Counted from the stretch's first letter, positions 1 to 10,086 are shown. The stretch is DNA of 64,000 nucleotides from Hyphomicrobium sp. (GCA_030148425.1 JASBTM010000003.1:310001-374000), one strand, 5' to 3'. Program-made: numbers and translations. Notes: generated from the sequence alone by a model not told the origin.

Positions 1-338
1 GCGTCGTCGTCATCGATACCGCCGACGACGGCGAGCCACCCAATCCGCTTGCGATGGCCAATCCGGAGCTTGTGGCACTCGGCTCGACGACGCGGCTGCA
101 CGAGGAAGGCTGCTTGTCCATTCCCGACGTGCGCGTCGAGATCGAGCGCCCTGCCGAGGTGACCGTGCGCTATATCGACCGGCACGGCAAAGAGCAGGAA
201 CTCAAGGCCGACGGTTTGCTCGCGACCGCCATCCAGCATGAGATCGATCATCTCGATGGCCAGCTCATTATCGATTTCCTGTCGCGGCTGAAGCGCGACA
301 TGATCATCCGCAAGTTCAAGAAGCACGCGCGGACATAA
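1..338 (+). CDS. def: Peptide deformylase, 5' truncated by window edge
   Basis: Removes the N-terminal formyl group from nascent proteins as a metal-dependent hydrolase acting at the ribosome exit. The open frame runs from base 3, with its start outside the window. The visible ~111 codons carry the family motifs EGCLSIP (metal-binding Cys) and HEIDHLDG (two metal-binding His and the catalytic Glu), followed by the usual basic C-terminal tail. The missing part would hold the GLAAPQ motif. fmt follows 60 nt downstream on the same strand, the common def-fmt pairing of formyl removal and formyl addition. Identification is secure; only the length is unknown. Confidence 0.97.
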   Translation, partial: VVVIDTADDGEPPNPLAMANPELVALGSTTRLHEEGCLSIPDVRVEIERPAEVTVRYIDRHGKEQELKADGLLATAIQHEIDHLDGQLIIDFLSRLKRDMIIRKFKKHART

Positions 339-398
339 GGCCCGCGCGAGCGGCCGGCTCCGTGAAGCGGAGTCGCTCGCGCCAACCAAAAGACTCTC

Positions 399-1328
399 AT
401 GCCGCTCAAGATCGTATTCATGGGGACGCCTGATTTTTCCGTGGCCGTGCTCGATGCGGTCGTGGCGGCGGGGCATGAGATTGTCGCGGTCTATAGCCAG
501 CCGCCGCGTCCGGCGGGGCGCGGGATGGCGGAAGTCAAATCTCCGGTGCATCGGCGCGCGGAAACGCTCGGCATCCCGGTGCGAACACCTCTGAACTTTA
601 AGAGCGATGAGGATCGCGCGGCCTTTGCTGCACTCGGTGCCGATGCGGCGGTGGTCGTCGCTTACGGACTTCTGCTGCCGAAGGCAGTTCTCGATGCGCC
701 GCAGCTCGGGTGTTTTAACGTGCATGCTTCGAAGCTGCCGCGCTGGCGCGGTGCGGCGCCGATCCAGCGGGCGATCATGGCGGGCGATACGGTGACGGCC
801 GTCGACGTCATGCGCATGGAGCAGGGACTCGATACCGGGCCGGTGTGCCTTGGGCGTGACGTTCCCATTTCCAGCGATATGACGGCAGGTGAGCTGCACG
901 ATGCGCTGTCCGAAGCCGGTGCCGAGCTGATGGTCGAAGCGCTCGCAAAGCTCGAAGCGGGAACGCTTCAGTGCACGCCGCAGCCGAGCGAGGGCGCGAC
1001 CTACGCGGCGAAGATCGACAAGGGCGAGACGCGGATTGATTTTTCGCGAGCGGCGAAAGAGGTCGCGGATCACATTCGCGGGCTTTCGCCGTTTCCGGGC
1101 GCGTGGTTCGAAATCACGCTTGGAGCGAAGCCCGAGCGGATCAAGGTGCTCGCCGCAAAAGTCGTGAGCGGCTCCGGCGAGCCCGGTACGCTCATCGATG
1201 ACGAACTGACGATTGCCTGCGGCAGCGGCGCCATTCGCGTCGAGAAGCTGCAACGCGCCGGGAAACAGCCGATGCTGACCGCAGATTTTCTTCGCGGCAC
1301 CCGCATCGCCGCCGGGACGCGGCTTTAG
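399..1328 (+). CDS. fmt: Methionyl-tRNA formyltransferase
   Basis: Transfers a formyl group from 10-formyl-tetrahydrofolate to Met-tRNAfMet for initiation. The 309-residue product has the usual length. The formyltransferase domain occupies about residues 1-185, with the signature [18 protein letters not shown] (N107, H109) and the catalytic Asp at D144 in GLDTGPV. The C-terminal OB-type tRNA-binding domain covers about 205-309 and starts near the [22 protein letters not shown] segment's core. It lies 60 nt after def and probably shares its transcript. The ATG at 399 begins the conserved [10 protein letters not shown] strand, which fixes the start. Confidence 0.97.
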   Translation: MPLKIVFMGTPDFSVAVLDAVVAAGHEIVAVYSQPPRPAGRGMAEVKSPVHRRAETLGIPVRTPLNFKSDEDRAAFAALGADAAVVVAYGLLLPKAVLDAPQLGCFNVHASKLPRWRGAAPIQRAIMAGDTVTAVDVMRMEQGLDTGPVCLGRDVPISSDMTAGELHDALSEAGAELMVEALAKLEAGTLQCTPQPSEGATYAAKIDKGETRIDFSRAAKEVADHIRGLSPFPGAWFEITLGAKPERIKVLAAKVVSGSGEPGTLIDDELTIACGSGAIRVEKLQRAGKQPMLTADFLRGTRIAAGTRL

Positions 1329-1407
1329 CTGTTAATGATCTCGCGTATTAGGACTGCAAAATCTAGCGCTTGAGGCTACAACTTAGCGGTTGGTGGCGGC
1401 GAGTACG

Positions 1408-1716
1408 ATGATGTTTCGGCGGATCTGCATTTTTCTGACTTCGATGGCCGTTCTTCAAAGCGCGGCAATGGCTGCGGATTTCGGGTCGTCGAGAGGGCCA
1501 GCCGGCGGGCGAACCGTGCCGGGCGCTTACGTCACGATGGAAGCGGGCGTCAGAGTTATCCGTCCGGTGCCGTTCGATCCCGCGTGGGTGGTCGACGACG
1601 AGACCGAGATACCCGGCGGGGTCGTTTATCATGGCGCTGCCTTCTATCGCGTTCCCGGCGCGCCGATCGCAAAGACTATTCCCAAGGCGAAGCCCCAGAG
1701 ACAGCAGGAAGAATAG
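1408..1716 (+). CDS. Small exported protein of unknown function
   Basis: I do not recognise this protein. From the ATG at 1408 it has 102 residues and begins MMFRRICIFLTSMAVLQSAAMAADF, a convincing Sec signal peptide with likely cleavage after AMA (residues 1-21 or so). The mature part is about 80 residues, contains a V/P-rich segment and ends in a basic, Gln-rich tail. A TTG 18 nt upstream is in frame but has no better ribosome site. It sits between fmt and truA in the same direction. The signal peptide and codon use argue for a real gene; the function is open. Confidence 0.6.
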   Translation: MMFRRICIFLTSMAVLQSAAMAADFGSSRGPAGGRTVPGAYVTMEAGVRVIRPVPFDPAWVVDDETEIPGGVVYHGAAFYRVPGAPIAKTIPKAKPQRQQEE

Positions 1717-1787
1717 TTGTCCGAATGTTGAGCTGCGGGTTGGGAACGGTTAGGGATGGCGCAATCATCCGTCACCGCCGAGTTTGA

Positions 1788-2588
1788 ATGCCCCGCTATC
1801 GCATCACCATTGAATACGACGGCACCTCGTTCGTCGGCTGGCAACGCCAGGCACAGGGCTTGTCGATCCAGGGCCTGCTCGAGGACGCGATCGTCAAATT
1901 CACGCAGGAGAGCGTTGGGGTACGTGGCGCCGGGCGCACCGACGCAGGCGTCCACGCGCTGGGCCAGGTTGCGCATTTCGATCTGAGCAAGGAGTGGTCG
2001 CCGGGCCGTGTGCGCGACGCGATGAACTTTCATTTGCGGCCGCACCTGATCGGCGTCGTCGCATGCGCGCAAGTCGAAGCCGAATTCGATGCGCGTTTCA
2101 GCGCGATCAAGCGGCATTACAAATACCGGCTGCTGACCCGCCGCGCGCCACCGATCCTCGAGCGCAACCGGGTGTGGTGGACGATGCAGGAACTCGATGC
2201 GGGCGCGATGCACGAGGCGGCGCAAGCGCTCGTCGGCAGGCACGATTTTACGACGTTTCGGGCTGCGCAATGCCAAGCCGCGTCGCCGGTGAAAACGCTC
2301 GACCGTTTCGAGATCGCGCCGGATGGCGACGAAATCATCTGCACGGTTTCGGCGCGTTCGTTCCTGCACCATCAGGTGCGCTCGATGGTCGGCAGTCTGA
2401 AGCTCGTCGGCGAAGGGAAATGGTCGCGGCGCGATCTCGAAGCGGCGCTTCGGGCTGCAAACCGCGAGGCGTGCGGGCCCGTCGCGCCAGCGTCGGGCCT
2501 CTATCTTGTGGCGGTCGATTATCCGCGCGGCGACGTCAGTACGGCTTCGTATCTTCCGTCACCATCGCCAGGAACTCCTGACGCGTGA
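1788..2588 (+). CDS. truA: tRNA pseudouridine synthase A
   Basis: Converts uridines 38-40 in the anticodon stem of many tRNAs to pseudouridine. The 266-residue product opens with the family strand [18 protein letters not shown]. It has the catalytic Asp at D52 in [18 protein letters not shown] and the later motif [11 protein letters not shown]. The C-terminal end (about residues 249-266) runs past the conserved domain and overlaps the 3' end of the convergent folE gene by 53 nt. It may be cotranscribed with fmt, a common alphaproteobacterial order. Confidence 0.96.
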   Translation: MPRYRITIEYDGTSFVGWQRQAQGLSIQGLLEDAIVKFTQESVGVRGAGRTDAGVHALGQVAHFDLSKEWSPGRVRDAMNFHLRPHLIGVVACAQVEAEFDARFSAIKRHYKYRLLTRRAPPILERNRVWWTMQELDAGAMHEAAQALVGRHDFTTFRAAQCQAASPVKTLDRFEIAPDGDEIICTVSARSFLHHQVRSMVGSLKLVGEGKWSRRDLEAALRAANREACGPVAPASGLYLVAVDYPRGDVSTASYLPSPSPGTPDA

Positions 2589-3129
2589 TCGGATTGTCGC
2601 GGAAGACGCCGAGCATGCGGCTCGTCACCATGTCGGTGCCGGGCTTGTGCACGCCGCGCGTCGTCATGCAGTGATGCTCGGCCTTGAGCACGACCGCGAC
2701 GCCCTGCGGCTGCAGCACATCCTGGATCGTATTCGCGATCTGGGCCGTCATCTTCTCTTGGATCTGAAGACGCTTGGCATAGGCATCGACCACGCGTGCC
2801 AGCTTCGAGATGCCGACGACGCGGCCGTTCGGGATGTAGGCAACCCAGGCGCGGCCGATGATCGGCGCCATGTGATGCTCGCAATGGCTTTCGAAACGGA
2901 TGCCGCGCAGCACGATCATCTCGTCGTAGCCTTCGATTTCTTCGAAGGTCTTGTTGAGGATCGCTTCGGGATCCTCGGCGTAGCCGCGGAACCACTCCTC
3001 GAAGGCCTTGGTGACGCGGGATGGCGTTTCTATGAGGCCGTCCCGTGCGGGATCGTCCCCCGACCAGCGGATGATGGTCTTGACGGCATGTTCGACTTCG
3101 GCGCGCGTCGGCTTCTTTTCTGAGTCCAT
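2536..3129 (-). CDS. folE: GTP cyclohydrolase I
   Basis: Converts GTP to 7,8-dihydroneopterin triphosphate, the first step of tetrahydrofolate (and queuosine-precursor) synthesis. The 197-residue type I enzyme keeps the zinc ligands C83, H86 and C154 (motifs [10 protein letters not shown] and [10 protein letters not shown]), and the family strand [20 protein letters not shown]. The ATG at 3129 matches the usual N-terminal length. It is convergent with truA and overlaps it by 53 nt. No operon partner is visible downstream; upstream is a ~180-bp gap shared with the RND permease 3' end. Confidence 0.97.
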   Translation of the reverse strand: MDSEKKPTRAEVEHAVKTIIRWSGDDPARDGLIETPSRVTKAFEEWFRGYAEDPEAILNKTFEEIEGYDEMIVLRGIRFESHCEHHMAPIIGRAWVAYIPNGRVVGISKLARVVDAYAKRLQIQEKMTAQIANTIQDVLQPQGVAVVLKAEHHCMTTRGVHKPGTDMVTSRMLGVFRDNPITRQEFLAMVTEDTKPY

Positions 3130-3262
3130 GAGTGCACTGGCTTGTTGTGAAGGGGGATGGTCACGCCGATCGGTCAGGCGAGGTGCCTTTATAGACCGAT
3201 CGGATTCGGGAGGGCAAACACCTGTTGCCGCCCCTAGATGGTGACGATGAGCCGATTTGTCG

Positions 3263-3287
3263 ACGCCCCGGGTACGAACCGGGGCGT
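3263..3287. terminator. Candidate hairpin terminator between RND permease and folE
   Basis: A 9-bp GC-rich perfect inverted repeat (ACGCCCCGG and its complement, 7-nt loop) lies 22 nt beyond the RND permease stop codon. No clear T-run follows on the minus strand, so an intrinsic terminator is only a possibility. It could also be a leader structure upstream of the gap before folE. Confidence 0.4.
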
Positions 3288-3308
3288 TAACAAGTTAATT
3301 TCGCCTCG

Positions 3309-6300
3309 TCAGGCCGTTGGCGTCCCTGCCTCGGGCGTCTGATGCGGGTCGGTATGCTCGGTCTTTTTCGGCGCCAGCGTCCGGACGAGCACGTAGAACA
3401 CCGGCGTGAAGATAAGGCCGAAGGCCGTAACGCCGAGCATGCCAGCGAACACCGCGGTCCCGAGGGACTGGCGCATCTCGGCGCCTGCGCCCTCAGCGAA
3501 CACCAGCGGTACCACGCCGAGAATGAAGGCCAGAGACGTCATCAGGATGGGCCGGAGACGAGTCCGAGCCGCCTCGATAGCCGCCTCGACGCGCGACAAG
3601 CCGTTGTCTTCGCCCTGCTTGGCGAACTCGACGATCAAAATCGCATTCTTGGCGGCAAGGCCGACGAGGACGATGAGACCGATTTCGACAAGGACGTTAC
3701 GGTCGAGGCCGCGGATGTTCACCCCGATCATCGCGGCGAGAATACACATCGGCACGATCAGGATGACAGCCAGCGGCAACAGCCAGCTCTCATAAAGCGC
3801 TGCGAGCAGCAGGAACACGAACACAACCGAAAGTCCGAAGGCATAGATCGCTGTATTGCCGGCCAATTTTTCCTGCAGCGCGATTTCCGTCCATTCGAAG
3901 CCGAAGCCCTGCGGCAGGACCTTGTCGGCAATGGCTTCTATCGCGGCGATGCCGGAGCCGGATGAGAAGCCGCGCGCGAGCTGAACCTGCACTTCGGCCG
4001 CCGGATAGAGATTATAGCGCGGAACGCGATAGGCGCCGGTCGTATCCTGGAAGGTCGCGACAGAGCCGATCGGCACCATGTCGCCGTCGTCGTTGCGCGT
4101 CTTCAAGTTGGAAACGTCGCGCAGCGACAGACGGAATGGGTTATCGCCCTGGGCCGTGACGCGATAGGTGCGGCCCAGGATGTTGAAGTCGTTGATGAAG
4201 GCCGAGCCCATATAAACCGACAGGGTCTCGAAGACGCGCGTGATCGGAACGCCGAGCTGCTCGGCCTTGGTCCGGTCGATGTCGGCGTAGACTTCGGGCG
4301 TGCGCACGTTGAAGAGCGTAAACGCCTGGGTGAAGCCTGGCGTCTGGGCCGCCGTTCCGGCCATTGCCCATGCCGCGCCTTCAAGTGCAGGCAATCCGTG
4401 ACCGGCTTTGTCCTGGACGTAGCCTTTGAGACCGCCGCCGGTGCCGATGCCCGGGACGGACGGAGGTTCAAGCACGAAGATGAAGGCGTCCTTGAACGCC
4501 GCCATCTGCTGGCGGAGATCGGCGAGGATCGCATCTTTGCTGAGACCGCTGGCGATACGCTTCTCGAACGGCTGCAATCCGACGAAGACAACGCCGGTAT
4601 TCGGGGCGTTGGTGAACGTTGCGCCGTCGAAGCCGACGAACTCGACCGCATGCTCGACGCCGGGACGCTTCATGATGATTTCGGATGCTCGGCGCACGAC
4701 GTCATCCGTGCGCTTCAACGTCGATCCTGGCGGAAGCTGGAAGACGGTGATGAAGTATGCACGGTCGAGCTGCGGGATGAGGCCGGTCGGTGTAGCCGTC
4801 AGCCGCTCGTAAGTGACGTACAGAAGACCCGCGTAAATAACGAGGAGCACGACGCCGATGCTGATCAAATGGCGCGTCAGCCAAGCGTAGCCGTCGGAGA
4901 GAGCGCCGAACGCCCAATTAAAGCCCGTGAAGAACCAGCGCAACGGCGCGCCGAGCACCTTGACCAGCGGGTTCTGCTTGTCGTGCTCCTTGGCGTGGGG
5001 TTTCAGCAGCAGCGCCGCCATGGCGGGCGAGAGCGTCAATGAAACCATCAAAGAGATCGCGGTCGATGCGGCAATCGTGATCGCGAACTGCTTGAAGAAC
5101 GAACCTTGCAAGCCCGTGATGAATGCCGTCGGCAGGAACACGCCGATCAAGACGAGCGAAATCGCGAGCAAGGCGCCGCCGACTTCATCCATCGTCTTAT
5201 GGGCGGCCTCCTTCGGAGACATTCCCTGCTGGATATAACGCTCGACGTTCTCGACGACGACGATGGCGTCGTCAACGACGATGCCGATGGCGAGCACGAG
5301 GCCAAACAGCGATAACGTATTGAACGTGATGCCCACCACGCTCATGATGAAGAACGTGCCGACGAGCGATACAGGAATGGCAAGGATCGGAATGATCGCC
5401 GCGCGCCATGTCTGCAGGAACAGGATGACCACGAGAACGACGAGCACAAGCGCTTCGATGAGCGTGTGAATCACAGCGTCGATCGAGAACTGGATGAACT
5501 CCGTGGGATTGTACACGACCGAGTAGCCGACGCCCGGCGGGAAATCCTTCTTCAGGTGTTCCATCTCAGCTCGCACATTCGCGGCGGTCGCGAGCGCATT
5601 CGAACCGGGCTTCTGGAAGATGACGAGAGCCGTCGCGACCTTGTTATCGAGATAGGCGTTGACGGTATAATCCTGCGAGCCGAGCTCGACGCGCGCGATA
5701 TCGCGAACGCGGACGACGGAACCGTCCGGTTCGGCATGCACCACGGTATTTTCGAACTGCTCGGGAGACGAGAGGCGGCCGAGGGTCTTGACGTTGATCG
5801 TGAACGCGCCGTCGGACGATGCGGGCGGCTGATTGATCGAGCCCGCGGCAACTTGGAGGTTGGCGGCCTGCAGGGCCTGCACGACTTCACCGGCGGTCAG
5901 GCCGCGCGACGAGACTTTGTCGGGATCGAGCCAGATGCGCATCGAGTAGTCGCGAGCGCCGAAAACCTGGACGTCGCCGACGCCGTCGATGCGCGTCAGC
6001 ACGTCTTTGACGTAGAGGGTCGCGTAGTTCGAAATGTACTGCTGGTCGCGGGTGCCGTCGGGCGATGTCATGTGGACGACCATCATCAGGTCGGGCGACG
6101 CCTTGCGCACCGAGATGCCAAGCCTGCGAACGTCGTCGGGAAGACGGGGTTCGGCGACGGCGACGCGGTTCTGGACTAGAACCTGGGCCTGGTCGATGTT
6201 CGTTCCCGGCTTGAAGACGACGTTGATCGTCAGCTGGCCATCACCCGTCGATTGCGAGTTGATGTACAGCATGTCGTCGACGCCGTTGACTTCCTGCTCG

Positions 6301-6500
6301 ATGGGAGTCGCGACGGTTTCGGCGATGACTTGGGCCGATGCGCCGGGATAGGTCGCGTGGATGGCGACGGTCGGCGGCGCGATGTCGGGGTATTCCGCGA
6401 TCGGCAGAAGCCGCACGGAAATCAAACCCAGGATCGTTACGATCAGCGAAACGACCGCGGCGAAGATCGGCCGGTCGATGAAGAAATGAGAGAGGCGCAT
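3309..6500 (-). CDS. RND efflux permease, HAE1 (AcrB/MexB) family
   Basis: A proton-driven inner-membrane multidrug exporter, the trimeric pump of a tripartite system. The 1063 residues match the family length. It begins with MRLSHFFIDRPIFAAVVS (TM1) and carries two periplasmic porter/docking regions and about twelve TM segments. The proton-relay Asp pair in TM4 is present (GIVVDDAIVVVENVER), as is the TM10 Lys region (AAKNAILIVEFAKQ). This composition marks the hydrophobic/amphiphilic export class, not the heavy-metal class. The adaptor gene lies 43 nt upstream on the same strand, so the two form an operon. No outer-membrane TolC-type gene or local regulator is seen. The substrate cannot be read from sequence. 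Confidence 0.95.
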   Translation of the reverse strand: MRLSHFFIDRPIFAAVVSLIVTILGLISVRLLPIAEYPDIAPPTVAIHATYPGASAQVIAETVATPIEQEVNGVDDMLYINSQSTGDGQLTINVVFKPGTNIDQAQVLVQNRVAVAEPRLPDDVRRLGISVRKASPDLMMVVHMTSPDGTRDQQYISNYATLYVKDVLTRIDGVGDVQVFGARDYSMRIWLDPDKVSSRGLTAGEVVQALQAANLQVAAGSINQPPASSDGAFTINVKTLGRLSSPEQFENTVVHAEPDGSVVRVRDIARVELGSQDYTVNAYLDNKVATALVIFQKPGSNALATAANVRAEMEHLKKDFPPGVGYSVVYNPTEFIQFSIDAVIHTLIEALVLVVLVVILFLQTWRAAIIPILAIPVSLVGTFFIMSVVGITFNTLSLFGLVLAIGIVVDDAIVVVENVERYIQQGMSPKEAAHKTMDEVGGALLAISLVLIGVFLPTAFITGLQGSFFKQFAITIAASTAISLMVSLTLSPAMAALLLKPHAKEHDKQNPLVKVLGAPLRWFFTGFNWAFGALSDGYAWLTRHLISIGVVLLVIYAGLLYVTYERLTATPTGLIPQLDRAYFITVFQLPPGSTLKRTDDVVRRASEIIMKRPGVEHAVEFVGFDGATFTNAPNTGVVFVGLQPFEKRIASGLSKDAILADLRQQMAAFKDAFIFVLEPPSVPGIGTGGGLKGYVQDKAGHGLPALEGAAWAMAGTAAQTPGFTQAFTLFNVRTPEVYADIDRTKAEQLGVPITRVFETLSVYMGSAFINDFNILGRTYRVTAQGDNPFRLSLRDVSNLKTRNDDGDMVPIGSVATFQDTTGAYRVPRYNLYPAAEVQVQLARGFSSGSGIAAIEAIADKVLPQGFGFEWTEIALQEKLAGNTAIYAFGLSVVFVFLLLAALYESWLLPLAVILIVPMCILAAMIGVNIRGLDRNVLVEIGLIVLVGLAAKNAILIVEFAKQGEDNGLSRVEAAIEAARTRLRPILMTSLAFILGVVPLVFAEGAGAEMRQSLGTAVFAGMLGVTAFGLIFTPVFYVLVRTLAPKKTEHTDPHQTPEAGTPTA

Positions 6501-6543
6501 CGGGCTTTCGGCGTTTGAAGCTTCGGCTTAAGTCGGCGGCTTA

Positions 6544-7746
6544 TCAGTTCTGCGCAGTGGCTTTTTCGGGCAGCCGGATCGTGCCTTCCGTCGGCGCGAC
6601 TTTCGTACCCGGCCGGATTGCCGGGTTTGCAACGCCTTCGATCACGATGCGATCATCGGGCTTCAGGCCGCTCTTGATGACGCGCAGCCCTTCGTAGACC
6701 GGGCCGAGCGTTACCGGCGTCGCCGCGATGACATTGTCGGCGGTGACGGTGAAAAGCACTTTATTGGCCTGATCCGAAACGATGGCGGCGTCGGGCACGA
6801 GCAGCGCGTCCATGTCGCCGCCGTAGACCGCGATGCGGGCGAAGATGCCCGGCGACAGCAGGTCGTCCTTGTTAGGAAGAAGGGCGCGACCGCGGATCGT
6901 TCCTGAGCGTTGATTGAACGCGTTATCGACGAAGTCCATCGTGCCCTCATGCGCCCATGTCGCTTCGTCGGCGAGCCTGACGCGAACAGGGTTTGGCGCA
7001 AGCCGTGAGGAGGGCAGCCCACCCGACTGTCTCAGCCGAGCATATCGGATGTAATCTGCTTCCGAGGTGTCGAAGACGAAGTGGATCGGGTCGGTCGTCA
7101 CGATTGTCGCCATCAAGGTCGAATTGACCTGACCGCCGATGACTAGATTGCCGACGTCGATCTTTTTGTCCGAAACGCGGCCGGAGATCGGGGCGCGAAC
7201 TTCGGCCCATTCGAGGTTAAGCTCAGCAGAGTGCAACTGGGCTTGCGCTGAGAGCACCTGCGCCTCGGCGACGCCGAGGCTCGATTTGCGTTGCTCGAAG
7301 ACCTGCTCGCTCAAAACCTTCGTTTCGACAAGAGGCGCGGCACGTTCGAGATCGGCCTTAGCGAAAATAACCTGAGCTTGAGTGCGCGCCACCTCGGCTT
7401 TGGCGGCGTCTACCGCGATCTTGAAGGGACGTTTGTCGAGCGTGAAGAGCAGGTCGCCCTGCTTCACCATCGTACCTTCCTTGAAGTTCACCTGGTCTAC
7501 GTAGCCGCTGACGCGCGGCCGAAGCTCGACGCGGGCGACCGCTTCGAAGCGGCCGGGAAATTCGTCCCAAGTCTTGATGTGCTTGGCGAGAGGGGTCGCG
7601 ACGGTGACCGGAAACGCGGGTGGTCCAGACTGCGCGCGGGCCGCACCGCTGTGGCTGGCAAGTCCAGCAGCTGCGATCATGAAAGTTACGGCAAGGGTCG
7701 AGAGGCGCGGAGAGGTGCGCCGCGTGATGTCGATGATGGCCGTCAT
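6544..7746 (-). CDS. RND efflux periplasmic adaptor (membrane fusion protein)
   Basis: Links the inner-membrane RND pump to an outer-membrane channel. I place the start at 7746 (MTAIIDITRR), because the 27 residues that could precede it lack signal features. From there the protein has 400 residues, with an export signal ending near GAARAQS. A biotinyl-lipoyl-like half follows (RPRVSGYVDQVNFKEGTMVKQGDLL), then an alpha-helical hairpin, the second lipoyl half (GRVSDKKIDVGNLV) and the beta-barrel and proximal domains. No lipobox Cys is evident. It is first in the two-gene operon with the RND permease. Confidence 0.93.
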   Translation of the reverse strand: MTAIIDITRRTSPRLSTLAVTFMIAAAGLASHSGAARAQSGPPAFPVTVATPLAKHIKTWDEFPGRFEAVARVELRPRVSGYVDQVNFKEGTMVKQGDLLFTLDKRPFKIAVDAAKAEVARTQAQVIFAKADLERAAPLVETKVLSEQVFEQRKSSLGVAEAQVLSAQAQLHSAELNLEWAEVRAPISGRVSDKKIDVGNLVIGGQVNSTLMATIVTTDPIHFVFDTSEADYIRYARLRQSGGLPSSRLAPNPVRVRLADEATWAHEGTMDFVDNAFNQRSGTIRGRALLPNKDDLLSPGIFARIAVYGGDMDALLVPDAAIVSDQANKVLFTVTADNVIAATPVTLGPVYEGLRVIKSGLKPDDRIVIEGVANPAIRPGTKVAPTEGTIRLPEKATAQN

Positions 7747-8097
7747 TTTTTGAATCCGCGAGCGAGAAGGAAGATTAGACAGAATTCCGCATTTCCATGA
7801 TGCGCCGACGTCTCTTGACGTTAGCACACCAAATGCATCCGTGAGCCTCGAATTTCAATGATGTTGAGTTTCACTGTAGGGCATGTGATTGCGCGAAAGA
7901 AGCATTTAGCTGCCGAATAGTGGCCTGAATGCCTCCATCGTATGCTGATGATTCCAAACTACGATTTCAGTTTCAGTTGAGATCGCGCGTTGCCGGTCAG
8001 CCGGTTTCATTCGCGGGTTGCGTAAAACTACGCAATTGCATGCGGGGGAAATGATCCCCCGCACGCGCAAACTGCGGCGATCCTTCAGCGCAAGACG
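7747..8097. other. Intergenic region between mgtE and RND adaptor genes
   Basis: About 350 bp with lower GC than its flanks. It must hold the promoter of the adaptor-permease operon (minus strand, right part of the gene pair) and the 3' end of mgtE. Apart from the hairpin at 8041-8063 I see no gene, tRNA or convincing operator. Confidence 0.5.
8041..8063 (-). terminator. Hairpin downstream of mgtE
   Basis: A perfect 9-bp stem (TGCGGGGGA with its complement) with a 5-nt loop begins 35 nt after the mgtE stop codon. On the minus strand a short TTTT follows about 12 nt later, so termination is plausible but not textbook. Confidence 0.55.
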
Positions 8098-9468
8098 CTA
8101 AAGCAGAGTGCCATGAAGGACGAGCATCGCGACGCTGAAGTAGATCATCAGTCCGGTGACATCGACGAGGGTTGCGACGAATGGCGCGGACGCGCTCGCT
8201 GGGTCGAAGCCGATCCTCTTGAGGACGAACGGCAGCATCGCGCCCACGAAAGATCCGAACGTCACGATGCCGACTAGGCCCAGACCAACGGTCAGCGCGA
8301 TGAGCTGCCAGTATTGGCCATAATCGAAAATTCCGGTCAGCTGCCACACTGTAATGCGCAGCATGCCGATCACGCCCAAGATTGCTCCGAGCGTAACGCC
8401 CGTCGGAATTTCGCGGATGGCGACGCGCCACCAGTCGCGGAGTTTCAACTGGCCGAGCGCGAGCGCGCGGATCAGAAGCGACGTAGATTGCGAACCGGAA
8501 TTGCCGCCTGAACTCATGATAAGCGGAATGAAAAGCGTCAGGACGACCGCTTTCTCAAGTTCGTCGGAATAGTGTTGCATTGCGCTTGCCGTCAGCATTT
8601 CGCCGAGGAAGAGCGCGCAAAGCCAGCCGGCGCGTTTCCGGATCATCTCGAGAAAGCCGATCTCGAGATAGGGTTCCGCCATGCCCTCGACGCCGCCGAA
8701 CTTTTGGACGTCTTCGGTACTTTCAGCGAGGATCGCGTCGATGACGTCATCGACCGTGACGATGCCCAGAACGCGGTGGCGCGGATTGAGGACGGGCACG
8801 GCCAGAAGGTCATGGATCGAGATCAGGCGCGCGACTTCTTCGCGATCCGTGTCGGGCTCGACCCAGATGGGATCGCGATCCGGAGCCACGTCGAGAATGT
8901 TCTGGTCCGGCGCGCCCGTGATCAACTGGCGCAACGTGACGGTACGGACCAGCTCGCGGGATACGGGATCGGTGACATATATCGCGTAGACAGTTTCCCG
9001 CGTGTGCTCAACCTCGCGGATGAGACGCAGCGTGTCCGCAACCGTGAAGGTCGACGGGACGCTGACGAATTCCGTCGTCATGATGCTGCCCGCGGTGCCC
9101 TCGTGGTAAGCGAGCAGCAGCTTCAGCGACTGGGCGGTTTCGAAATCGAGGAGCGAGAGAAGCTTCGTCCGGTCAGGACCGTCGATCTGGCGCAGCAGGT
9201 CGGCGGCGCGGTCGGCGGACATGCCGGCCAGCACGTGCCCGGCAAAGTCTTCCGGGAGTTCGAGGATCAGGTCGCTGGCGCGATACAGTTCCGGGCGGTC
9301 GAAGATCTCGACGACGCGGTCAAGCGGCAGCTGCGAAAGAATAGAAGCCGCAGTCTCGAGCTCTTGCTCGTTGAGCTGGGCAACAATGTCGGCATCGTGC
9401 TCTTCGAGCAATTCTACGAGGACGATCGGGTCGACATCGTCACCCGACGCGTTACGGATGTTTTCCAT
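8098..9468 (-). CDS. mgtE: Magnesium transporter MgtE
   Basis: A Mg2+ channel/transporter gated by intracellular Mg2+. The 456-residue protein shows the family layout. An N-terminal MgtE_N superhelix (~25-130) is followed by two CBS domains (~135-255, including GSIMTTEFVSVP and VLGIVTVDDVIDAI). A plug-helix region comes next, then five TM segments (~285-456) with the pore motif PLIMSSGGNSGSQST. The start at 9468 is preceded by a GGTGAG-type ribosome site. It is transcribed alone; upstream is a ~350-nt gap that would hold its promoter and leader. Confidence 0.96.
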   Translation of the reverse strand: MENIRNASGDDVDPIVLVELLEEHDADIVAQLNEQELETAASILSQLPLDRVVEIFDRPELYRASDLILELPEDFAGHVLAGMSADRAADLLRQIDGPDRTKLLSLLDFETAQSLKLLLAYHEGTAGSIMTTEFVSVPSTFTVADTLRLIREVEHTRETVYAIYVTDPVSRELVRTVTLRQLITGAPDQNILDVAPDRDPIWVEPDTDREEVARLISIHDLLAVPVLNPRHRVLGIVTVDDVIDAILAESTEDVQKFGGVEGMAEPYLEIGFLEMIRKRAGWLCALFLGEMLTASAMQHYSDELEKAVVLTLFIPLIMSSGGNSGSQSTSLLIRALALGQLKLRDWWRVAIREIPTGVTLGAILGVIGMLRITVWQLTGIFDYGQYWQLIALTVGLGLVGIVTFGSFVGAMLPFVLKRIGFDPASASAPFVATLVDVTGLMIYFSVAMLVLHGTLL

Positions 9469-9817
9469 GGCTCACCTTCCGATCCGCCGTCGCACGGATC
9501 GCGGGAGCCGACCCAACGGTCAGTCCACGAGCCTCGACGGCCGGGGCAATCGACTACTGTCGCAAGACAAGGGTTGGGTTCCTTCGGATTCACGGCGTCA
9601 AAGTTGGGACAGCCGCGGGGGTCACATGGGCCGTCTTCGACTATTAGTCAAGCGCGACAGATGGGCGATCTGCAAATTTCCATGGTCGTATAGCCTGTGT
9701 GGCTGGCGGGTCGGCCACCGCCTCGAAGAATCGAGTGTGCGAATGGTGGTCCGCTCTTGCGCGGGAGGAGCAATCCCCGGCACTATCCAGATGCTCTTGC
9801 ACAGGCTTACGTGACAC
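9469..9817. other. Divergent intergenic region upstream of mgtE
   Basis: About 350 bp between mgtE (minus) and a small plus-strand gene. It is long enough for a regulated mgtE leader, but I could not recognise a known Mg2+ riboswitch or a strong promoter. Open frames in it lack codon bias or homology that I recognise. Confidence 0.4.
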
Positions 9818-10048
9818 ATGAGCGAAGCCAGATCAGGGACGCCCAACCTTCTCGAACCGGGAACACACGTGTTTTCTGGCACAGTGAAAGTGTGGCGAAG
9901 CGATTACGGGGAGCTGCTGACCGATAGCGGCGTTACGGTTCAGCTGGTCACGCAGGGGCAGCCGATGATGCGCGAGGGCGAGCGGGTTACGGTGGTCACG
10001 CGCCGCTTCCGGCCCCTTTTTCAGGTTGAAGAGGTGCGCACATCCTGA
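9818..10048 (+). CDS. Small hypothetical protein, possibly beta-rich
   Basis: I do not recognise a family. The 76-residue product has no signal peptide or membrane segment. From about residue 16 it alternates hydrophobic and polar residues (THVFSGTVKVW, VTVQLVTQG, ERVTVVTRRF), as in a small all-beta or OB-like fold. It ends within 40 bp of the convergent TetR gene. No clear Shine-Dalgarno sequence precedes the ATG, so the exact start is uncertain, but codon use looks like that of real genes nearby. Confidence 0.55.
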   Translation: MSEARSGTPNLLEPGTHVFSGTVKVWRSDYGELLTDSGVTVQLVTQGQPMMREGERVTVVTRRFRPLFQVEEVRTS

Positions 10049-10086
10049 GGCGCAATTTGCTTGCCGCCAGCCTGCCAGATCGAAAG

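Noticed and set aside
8572..9693. 373-codon open frame on the plus strand
   Set aside because: It is antisense to mgtE and carries no recognisable motif.
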